DNA of 64,000 nucleotides, taken from positions 43,302,560-43,366,559 of the forward strand of contig CM039465.1 of assembly GCA_022414725.1 (NCBI GenBank), in the 5' to 3' direction. This stretch comes from Microglena sp. YARC. Its lineage: Eukaryota; Chlorophyta; Chlorophyceae; Chlamydomonadales; Chlamydomonadaceae. Position 1 is the stretch's first letter. Each line of letters starts with the position of its first letter. Under the pieces are notes generated by a model. The model did not search any database. It had not been told where the DNA came from and saw nothing but the letters and a program-made list of their open reading frames with translations. Shown here piece after piece: positions 56,650 to 64,000 of this stretch. Both the position numbers and the translations under genes were made by a program.

Positions 56650-57210
56650 CTGCCTGGGCTGGAACTCTCGAAACCTGGAGTGAACACGGATTTGCATGAT
56701 TTGATACTCAGTCTCGTTTCATCGAACTGTCTCGCCGGGAGGACGCCTGTGCGCAGATGCTCAGGTTGACCGCGATCCTGCAACACCAGTTTTGCATAGC
56801 GGCGGAGTAATTGTACGGAATGAGGAAATTGCCGTCAGGCGTGCGTTTCTTGAATGCCATGTCCTTCACTGGGTCGGACGTGCAACCATCGTTGGTAAGT
56901 TGAAGCAAGAAAGCTTCGGACCCACACATCGGTTTGCAAGTTCCAGAAAACCGGAACAAGGATTTGTGCGTCACCGTAGTTTTGGAATGGTCGCCTCCTA
57001 ATAGCACTTCGCGACACTTCGGGACTACGACCTGCTTGTTCGATTGTTGAAGGTCATTGTCGCATGCGGGCTCTCTGTCTACGTACATCTTGCCATGCAT
57101 GGTGCCATTCGAGTAGAAGCTGCGTCCAGTAAAATAGGATAGGGTGGTAATTTGTTCGAATTGAATTAACACTCTAACACTGTATCGAAGTTCTCCCCTA
57201 CGCGTGGGGG
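56650..57210 (-). CDS. Transposon gene, probable long exon
   Basis: Minus-strand frame with SYFTGRSFYSNGTMHGKMYV, VVVPKCREVLLGGDHSKTTV, LFRFSGTCKPMCGSEAFLLQ, KDMAFKKRTPDGNFLIPYNY, rich in Cys. After QNWC the better composition is in another frame (LPARQFDETRLSIKSCKSVF), suggesting a frameshift or a small intron. An acceptor is possible at CGCGTAG near 57200. Not recognised. Confidence 0.45.
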
Positions 57211-57226
57211 AGCATTACCCCCCCCC

Positions 57227-57257
<31 letters not shown>

Positions 57258-57425
57258 CCACACACACACCTCCCCGGCCCCTCAGAGCTTCGACATTCCT
57301 CCCGTACGCGTGGGGGAGCATCCCCCCCCGCCCCCCCCCCCCCCCCCCCCCCCTCCCCTCCTCCCCCTCCTCCCCCACCCCCTCAGTGCTTCGACATTCC
57401 TCCCGTTCGCGTGGGGAAGCATCCC

Positions 57426-57460
<35 letters not shown>

Positions 57461-58310
57461 CAACCCCCACCCCACCTTCACCCCCTTAGTGCTTCGAAAA
57501 TCTCCCAAACACGTGGGGGCGCGACCCCCCCGCCCTCCCCTCCCCTCTCCTCCCCCACCCTCTCAGTGATTCGAAATCCCTCCCGTTCGCGTAGGGGAGA
57601 ATCCCCCCTCCGCCTCCCCTCCCCCTCCCCAACCCCTCCCCTCCCCCAACCCCAACCCCAACCCCTAATTGCATCGAAATTCCTCCCGTTCGCGTGGGGG
57701 AGCATCCCCCTCCCCCTCCCCTCCCCCCCCACCCCCCCCACCCCCTAAGTGCTTCGAAATTCCCCATACACGTGGGGGCGCGACCCCCCGCCCTCCCCTC
57801 CCCCTCCTCCCCACCCCCTCAGTGCTTCGAAATTCCTCCCGTTCGCGTGGGGGAGCATCCCCCCTCCCCCTCCCCAACCCCTCCCCCAACCCCAACCCCT
57901 AATTGCTTCGAAATTCCTCATGTTCGCGTGGGGGAGCATCCCCCCTCCCCCTCCCCAACCCCAACCCCAACCCCAACTCCAACCCTCAGTGCTTCGAAAT
58001 TCCTCCCCTTCGCGTGGGGGAGTATCCCCCCTCCCCCTCCCCAACCCCAACCCCAACCCCAACCCCTCAGTGCTTCGAAATTCCTCCCGTTCGCGTGGGG
58101 GAGCATCCCCCCCTCCCCCTCCCCTCCCCCAACCCCTCCCCACCCCAACTCCAATCCCTCAGTGCTTCGAAGTTCCTCCCGTTCGCGTGGGGGAGCATCC
58201 TCCCCTCCCCCTCCCCCAACCCCAACCCCAAGCCCTCAGTGCTTCGAAATTCCCCATACGCGTGGGGGCGCAACCCCCCCCCCCCCCCCCCCCCCCCCCC
58301 CTAGATCCAG
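57180..58310 (-). repeat. Copies of the transposon exon edge, GCGTGGGGGAGCATCCCC units
   Basis: About 13 units carrying CTTCGAAATTCCTCCCGTTC + GCGTGGGGGAGCATCC. Read on the minus strand each is ATGCTCCCCCACGCG(A/T)A(C)GGGAGGAATTTCGA, homologous to the start of the exon near 57200 (ACGCGTAGGGGAGAACTTCG). The series lies directly 5' of that exon, matching the exon-edge amplification seen in the host genes. Confidence 0.65.
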
Positions 58311-58985
58311 ATCAGCGCAGGAGATCTCTTTCCCACTAGCTCAGAGAAACTGCGTTTAATGCCTGGTGCTTCATTAGGTCCTTCAGGAGGTTTTTTTATC
58401 CGACCACTTTATGACAAGAGGAGCCACCGATTCTTTTTGCTATTCGACACAGGCATAGGTGTTAGACCCTTCGGGCTCATGGTACTGTCACCGATGCTGT
58501 CACAACGCGAAGCGAATATAACTTTAGGTGCTATACCACCCTTAAGTTGCGCTGCAAGATGCCTAGCAGGTTGCTCCTCTTGCTTGTGCGCACAGGCTGC
58601 TTCTGTGGCACTACGGGAGGTCTAGTAAGCTCCTCATGCTGCGCTTTTCGTCCTGGCTGCGCTGTTCGCCCAGGCTGGTTCTATGGCACTGCGCAAAGCT
58701 GCTCCTGCTGCTGCGCTATGCGCCCAGCTTGCGTATGTTGCGATGTTGTTGCCCTATTAAGTCCACGGACGACTACGGTTCTACATTGTGCTGCTCCCTG
58801 CTGGTAAATATTATGGCTTAGATGGTTAACGTGTGTGTTTCTATTAGTAGGAGGGGGCTGAGATGCGAAATGGTGAATTGGGATGCGATGTGAATTAATT
58901 TCGTCGCTATCCTTCGGCCTCGTACTAAGAAATTGTGGTTGCATGTGAGCTGGATGGCTGGTGCGGTACCGGATTCATTAATCAG
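58311..58985. other. Transposon interior, little structure
   Basis: GCTGCTCCTGCTGCTGCGC-type words at 58550-58740. A minus-strand frame near 58700-58940 (STRPKDSDEINSHRIPIHHF) might be an exon but lacks clear borders. Confidence 0.3.
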
Positions 58986-59830
58986 TAGAATCCGCGACCT
59001 TACTGTCTATATCTCCCATTCCTCTTGGCTGCAGAATGGTTTGAGCCATAACTAACCATAAACCAACTATTAGGGCACTCCAAAAATGTGTGGCAAATGT
59101 CTGAACTGAAGTCCATGCCCAAGTACCTGCTCTAGGTGTAACCAAAGGGGCTCAGATCACCCAACCAACTATAAATTAATTCAAACTTAATTTCTGACTC
59201 GTTCCTCGTGGCTGCAGGTTGGTTTGAGCCATATCTAAACATATACCAACTCTTGGGGCCATCCAAAAATGTGTGGCAAATGTCTGAACTGAAGTCCTTG
59301 CCCAAGTACGTGCTCTATGTGTAACCCCTAGGGGAGCAGCTCAGCCAACCAACTATACATTAATTGAAACTTGATTTCTGACCCTTTCCTCATGGCTACA
59401 GGTTGTTTTGAGCCATATCTAAACATATTCTAACTCTTGGGGCCATCCAAAAATGTGTGGCAAATGTCTGAACTGAAGTCCTTGCCCAAGTACCTGCTTT
59501 AGATGTAACCCCTGGGGGAGCAGCTCAGCTAAAACCGGCGCGACATCTCCAATCGTGTTTTCTAATCTTGTCCTCCTGGTTATAGCTTTGTTAAAAAAAT
59601 ATCTAACTACATACGAACTGTAAGGACCAACGAAAAGGTTATGGTGAGTCTCGTGATCGAAATACCTCCTCAAGTACCTACTATGGGTGTAACATTTGGG
59701 GAATATGTGATCGAAAACAGTCGCGACAACTCCAATCTCGTTTTCTACTCTTGTCATCTTGGCTACCGCTTGGTTAACATTATATATAACGATATACGTA
59801 GTCTTGGCCCAACTCTTGGGGCACAGTGAT
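58985..59830. repeat. Tandem repeat of about 184 bp, three clear copies plus decayed ones
   Basis: ACTGAAGTCC..GCCCAAGTACCTGCT starts at 59105, 59288 and 59472. Units also contain GGTTGGTTTGAGCCATATCT and CCATCCAAAAATGTGTGGCA. Two further degenerate units follow to about 59830. Confidence 0.85.
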
Positions 59831-59943
59831 GAGGCATGGTGAGTCTTAAAAAACAAAACTACCCCCACCCCCCACCCCCCCCACCCCCCACCCCCCCACC
59901 CCACCCCCCCACACACCATAGCAGAAAGGTGTATAACAACACC

Positions 59944-60237
59944 CACGGCAAAATTGACGGATGCGTTCAATGCTGCAATGACATCCCTTGTGGCCGATTT
60001 CGTGAAATCAGTGTTTTGCAAAGAGGCGACCGGAAGTTTTAAATTAAAGTTCCATTTGATATTCTTACATTTAGGCATGTTGCAAAGCAAGCAAGCTGAC
60101 ATCAGCGACCTTAGGAAGAAGTCAATGATTCCTCCTACAACCCTATCCAGCAGTGTGCGCAAACTGTGGTGACTACATTGGTGGCACGTCATGATAAAGC
60201 ATTGGTAGCCATTCATTAAGTGCGACGACTGTGTCAA
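59944..60237 (-). CDS. Transposon gene, probable first exon
   Basis: Minus-strand ATG at 60237: MTQSSHLMNGYQCFIMTCHQ, TLLDRVVGGIIDFFLRSLMS, ACLLCNMPKCKNIKWNFNLK, SATRDVIAALNASVNFAV, then GTGTTG as a weak donor. It has clear coding composition. It lies inside the right end, as a transposase first exon would. No family recognised. Confidence 0.5.
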
Positions 60238-60279
60238 TTACATAGCCAAGCTCCTCACCACTTATTTAAAACCAGCAGT

Positions 60280-60693
60280 TGAGGCTCTTCGTCTTGCCTA
60301 GGCAATGCACCGTCTACAAAAGGGGGGGGGGGGGGGGGGTAGGGGGAGGAGGAAGAGAATGACGTTTGGCACATTAATGATATTATTCATAAACCACTCT
60401 TACGTGTATTTTCATAAGCCGTGAATGCTAAATTCTATATTCCGGTCAATAACTGCCAGTTTTACACATTTTCCTTATATTAAAATCATAAGATGTAAAA
60501 TTGGTGTTTCTAAGTTGTTACACAATAGGGCAGTTTCATGCTCATAAGATTCGCTATATCCATTCTTATGAGCTCGAATTAAGCATATTTCGTCAAATTG
60601 GAACATATTGACCGAAATCTTATGTTTTCAATCATAAGATTGAACTTGTAAAAAATCAGAATACCCCTTAAAAGTGAACATAAGAATGGAAAT
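60280..60693. other. Right subterminal region of the DNA transposon
   Basis: A G tract at 60320-60340, then repeated TCATAAGATT, AATCTTATG and CATAAGAATGG words matching the left end. Confidence 0.65.
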
Positions 60694-60717
60694 CGGCCGG
60701 GAAGCAGGAACGCCCAT
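60694..60717 (-). repeat. Right TIR of the DNA transposon
   Basis: GGCCGGGAAGCAGGAACGCC + CATT; exact inverse of 51618-51641. Confidence 0.9.
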
Positions 60718-62482
60718 TCACAATGACTGTGGGACCGACCGCAACAGTGCGAGGTTTCCTTGATCGAGGACGACATTCGCTGACCAAGAGCGAGAACACC
60801 AACAGCTGGTGCGCTACCACGACGTCGGTGGGGGCGGAGAGGTTGGGGTTGCGACTAACAGGGTCAGCCATATTATTGCGACCAGCGCGATACTCCCAAG
60901 TATAGCTAAAGGGCGCGAGGTCCTCCTGCCATCGACCCATGCGTCGTGAAAGGACCGCTTTGGTATCGAAGTAAGTGAGCGGATTATGGTCGGTGACCAA
61001 CGTCATGTGGGCGCCTTCGAGATAGCACCGCCATTCGGTCAACGCGTGGACGATCGCTAGCATTTCTTGTTCAGTCGTTGTATAGTTCAGCTCCGCTGGG
61101 ATATACTTTTTGCTGGCGAAGGCAATGGGGTGTTTATCTTGTAAGAGCACCGCGCCTGTACCAAGTAAGGATGCGTCAGTAATGACTTCGAACGGTTTGC
61201 TAAAATCCGGAAGCGCGAGGACTGGGGCGGAAAGCAAGGCTGCTTTGAGGCCTTCGAATGCTACGAGATGTTCATTTTTGAACAAGGGGCCAAGCTCACC
61301 CTTGATGTTAGACAAGGTCTGAAGAGGGGCGGCGAGGGATGAATATCCTTGGATAAACTTGCGAAAGTAATTGCACAAACCGAGGAATGAGCCGATTTGT
61401 TTCGCCGTCTTTGGAGTAGGCCAGTCGCGGACTGTGCTAACTTTTTTCGGATCAACTTTAATTCCGTCGCGTCCAATGTAATGACCAAGGAATTTAACAT
61501 AAGTCTTGTTGAATCAACTTTTGGAGAGCTTCGCGTAGAATTCGTTGTCCTGGAGGACTTGGAGGACCGTGGCTAAGTTGGCCAAGTGTTCCACCGGAGT
61601 GCGTCCGTAAACCAAGATATCGTCCAAGTAGACCACAACGAACTTGTGCAAGTAGGGCGCGAATATCTGGTTCATGACTGCTTGGAACGTGGCCGGCGCG
61701 TTTGCCAACCCCATCCCAAGGACTTTAAATTCGAACTGACCCATCGGGGTAGTGAACGCAGTCTTCGGCGCGTCCTCGTCAGATAAACGTATTTGGTAAT
61801 AACCAGACGTGAGGTCTAGGGAACTAAACAAAGTAGCTCCACCTAGACGGTCAATGGTCTCGTCAATACGGGGAAGGGGATACCTATTTTTAATCGTGAT
61901 GTTGTTGAGTGCGCGCCAATCGCAAACAACACGGTATCCCGTTCCGCCTGGTTTCGCTATGATCATAATCGGTGCTCCGTACGGGGACGAGCTCGGGGCG
62001 ATGAAGCCTTGTTGTAAAAGGTCGGAGACGTATTCTTCACATAGCAATGTCTCGGCTGGACTCATGCGACGATTCTTGCGATACGGGGCGTACGCATTGT
62101 CTTGCGTTTTGATGACGTGAGGTATGACGCGATGGTTAGGTGTCCCCATCGGCAAATTGTTGAAGACTTTGCGATATTTCCATAGGAGGGCGCGCAGATC
62201 GCTGGCCGAGATTAGCGTTTTATCGTCGTGGTCAAGGATGTTATCGTGGATCCAATTTTCGAAATCCATGCTAGCCACTGGCGGACCAGGTAACGGTCCG
62301 TCGGACGGCAACAATTTCGTGAGCAATTTCGCCCTTTCATCGGCAGTGACATTTGACGCCGGTAACTCCGCCCGCGATTCGCGGACGTTGACCATGACGT
62401 GGTTAGCGCCTGCCTTCAAAAGCTTTGCCGCTTTGCGACCCGTAATGACTGGGTCATCAGTTGACTTGCCCGATAGCGCCAT
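60718..62482 (-). pseudogene. Element 2 reverse transcriptase and RNase H
   Basis: Minus strand: TGYRVVCDWRALNNITIKNR, LFSSLDLTSGYYQIRL, VVYLDDILVYG, then one in-frame TGA near 61515 (LSKS*FNKT), connection FLGLCNYFRKFI (frame from 61378) and RNase H through EMLAIVHALTEWRC and HNPLTYFDTKAVLSRRMGRW. Apart from the stop it is intact up to the transposon insertion, and very close to element 1. Confidence 0.85.
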
Positions 62483-62519
62483 GGTGAAGAAGGAATGAGC
62501 CGTTTCGTCCCGCTGCCTG

Positions 62520-62960
62520 TTAGCCGTACCGTTTGAGCGAAATAGTCATGCGATCGTAGTCGAGGACGGCCCTTTCATCGCGCATCCAGTCGGATCCGAG
62601 GATTAGGTCTAATCCTCCAGGAAGTTTGTCAACGACATGGACAAACACGTTGCCAACATACCATTTTATGTGGACAGGGAGCGTGGCCGTCCCGCGGATT
62701 TTGATAATCCCGTCATTAGCGCAAGTGAATCCGTCGCGTTCGTTTTCCCAAGGGCGGATGTGCAAACCGAGATGCTCAGCCGTTTGCTTTTCCATAAGGC
62801 AACCCGTGGCGCCCGAGTCTGCCAATGTGAGCAATTGCTTCGCGCCAGATCGGGCGTTGAAAAGCATTTCGGGGACAGTTGCGGTGTTGACTTCGTATAC
62901 CCGATTGGCTCGCGTAGTGAGCACGGGGGAAGTGTTCGTATTTTGTTGTGCGTGATTGCG
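62520..62960 (-). pseudogene. Element 2 aspartic protease
   Basis: LLTLADSGATGCLMEKQTAE with the DSG catalytic triplet, then LPGGLDLILGSDWMRDERAV and SLKRYG*. The stop comes from a 17-bp deletion relative to element 1 just before RT. Confidence 0.8.
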
Positions 62961-63469
62961 ACGGATGCACTTCGTTGACCGTCTGGCAGCGATTTGTTTT
63001 TCGCGAACTTTGGGATCCAATGCCTCGACCACCAGTGTTTTTTTCGACGGGTTTCAACCGGACTGGGGATGCCCTCCTCAGGTGCGGGGCCAAAGTATAC
63101 TGCCTTGGTCGCGTCGTTGATCGCGTGCCAATCCTTTTTGATTTGGACGGCTCGCTCGGAATCGAGAGGGTCATACCATACTTGGATGCCGACCTTATTC
63201 GAAGGTGACCCCTTGGGGCAGATTTTCATATGGTGGTCGCACGATTGATACTCCTTAAATAACTCCATACCTTGGAGGAGACTGGAGACATGTTTATCGT
63301 TACTTGCATTTTTCGGGAGGATGAACATACCCGATGTGTCGAAGGGTGCATCGTTTTTGCATTCCCAATAGTGTTCCAACACCGACACGACGTCTTCCGG
63401 AATGGGGTGCGCGTAAATGAACTCGTTTGCGATGGAAACTGGCATGCCAAACTCCGTTGAGAACTTCAA
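62961..63469 (-). pseudogene. Element 2 gag C-terminal part
   Basis: MKFSTEFGMPVSIANEFIYA, VLEHYWECKNDAPFDTSGMF, VGIQVWYDPLDSERAVQIKK, TKAVYFGPAPEEGIPSP. The frame then shifts relative to protease (HWWSRHWIPKFAKNKS). Element 1 lacks most of this segment. Confidence 0.65.
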
Positions 63470-63647
63470 GTGACAAGGGGACGAAAAGGCATTAGTAGAA
63501 GTTACATCAATAGATGGGCGGGGTTAAGCCCAATTTAGAAAATAGTTCCTCTTGAACTTGCAACAAGAGCTCAAGCGGCTCGACTACTTATACTTTATCG
63601 TCACCAATTACACGATCCAGACTCGTCAATACCTGACCGGCCGATTC
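63470..63647. other. Element 2 spacer, no open frame
   Basis: No supported coding sequence between the two gag pieces; stops in all minus frames. Confidence 0.4.
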
Positions 63648-64000
63648 CTATTCCCAAATCGGGATGGGACCGTTGCCGTCAAGGGCCCAGTCGGGACATG
63701 TCGTCTCATTGAGGGCAGGCCAGTTGGGCAAGTCCCGTGTGCGGCAGCGGCGGTCAGCATTAAGCGACTGCGCACACGTCCTCATGTAGCGAAAACAGAA
63801 GAAGCAGCGGGCTCCGTTCTGAAGCCAGATGGTTTGCCCAACGCTGACCGAGTTGTTCATGTGCATAGCATTCTGAGGGTTTTGACCCGAAAAGTCGGGG
63901 GTTCGTAGCCCGACAGGCTGTGACCGGCCCCGCCCCGCACCCTGTCCGTATCCTCCTCGACCACCTCGGCCCGCGCCGCGGCTAATAATAGAGCCTCTCC
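63648..64000 (-). pseudogene. Element 2 nucleocapsid-like gag, cut by the window edge
   Basis: Minus strand: Gly/Arg-rich GRGGRGGYGQGAGRGRSQP, then NGARCFFCFRYMRTCAQSL and other cysteines, ending IPIWE* at 63648. RG-rich plus CX2C sequence suggests RNA binding. A classical CX2CX4HX4C knuckle is not complete. It continues beyond 64000. Confidence 0.55.

Larger units (their letters stand above)
51618..60717. mobile_element. 9.1-kb DNA transposon with 24-bp TIRs inserted in element 2
   Basis: AATGGGCGTTCCTGCTTCCC + GGCC at 51618-51641 is exactly inverted at 60694-60717. The outer flanks on both sides are adjacent parts of the element 2 RNase H/integrase spacer, so the borders are fixed by homology to element 1. 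Any target duplication is short (flanks ..CTCA and CACA..). Both subterminal zones are rich in CATAAGATT/AATCTTATG words, as expected for transposase-binding sites. Inside is a multi-exon minus-strand gene of unknown family. Superfamily not assigned. Confidence 0.75.
40764..64000 (-). mobile_element. Ty3/gypsy element 2 (minus strand), interrupted twice
   Basis: Pieces on the minus strand, 5' to 3': gag and nucleocapsid (from beyond 64000 to about 62700), protease, RT, RNase H start (to 60718), [9.1-kb DNA transposon], integrase and chromodomain (51617-50060), [element 1], then polypurine tract and 3' LTR (41137-40764). About 250 bp between the chromodomain and the polypurine tract is missing where element 1 sits. 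The 5' LTR is outside the window. Known damage: a 17-bp deletion between protease and RT near 62520, and one in-frame stop near 61515. Confidence 0.75.

Noticed and set aside
63552..63908. 118-codon plus-strand frame at the right edge
   Set aside because: It lies opposite the gag/nucleocapsid of element 2 and has no independent support.

Overview
This is nuclear DNA of a unicellular eukaryote. Its GT-AG introns, Aurora-type mitotic kinase, chromodomain Ty3/gypsy retroelements, DNA transposons and extreme load of tandem repeats and homopolymer C/G tracts rule out a prokaryote. A green-lineage alga or similar protist is my best guess, by inference only. All genes were built by reading splice junctions by eye, so exon ends are predictions unless intron phases close.

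Layout. 1-6.4 kb: minisatellites, then exons of an unrecognised gene A (RGG-rich, then acidic, then Gly/Pro-rich), with part of one exon triplicated in an 882-bp tandem repeat. 6.4-9.8 kb: dispersed repeats, including a 5' half of an initiator tRNA-Met-like sequence between two 21-bp direct repeats. 9.8-13.4 kb: gene B, four exons whose phases close to a 216-residue protein of unknown function. 13.4-16.2 kb: short satellites. 16.2-29.9 kb: a complete Aurora kinase domain on seven exons. 29.9-35.3 kb: 3' flank, satellites, a TIR element of about 1.1 kb and a DIRS-like remnant. 35.3-39.9 kb: satellites whose monomers carry short hairpins. 40.8-64 kb: a nest of mobile elements. Gypsy element 2 (minus strand) is interrupted by gypsy element 1 (plus strand) and by a 9.1-kb DNA transposon with 24-bp terminal inverted repeats that carries an unidentified multi-exon gene.

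The most unusual feature is shared by gene A, gene B, the Aurora gene and the transposon-borne gene. Beside many exons, the intron holds tandem degenerate copies of that exon's own edge: the last bases of the intron plus the first bases of the exon with its AG acceptor, or the last bases of the exon plus its GT donor. The innermost copy is continuous with the real exon. I count about a dozen exon borders affected. The last Aurora exon has about 15 upstream copies, nearly all with TAG or CAG in place. I know of no described system that names this pattern.

The three mapped gene regions on the left are co-oriented but are not an operon. Gene B cannot be linked functionally to Aurora from sequence alone. 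The retroelements are dead or nearly dead: both carry frameshifts, deletions or stops.
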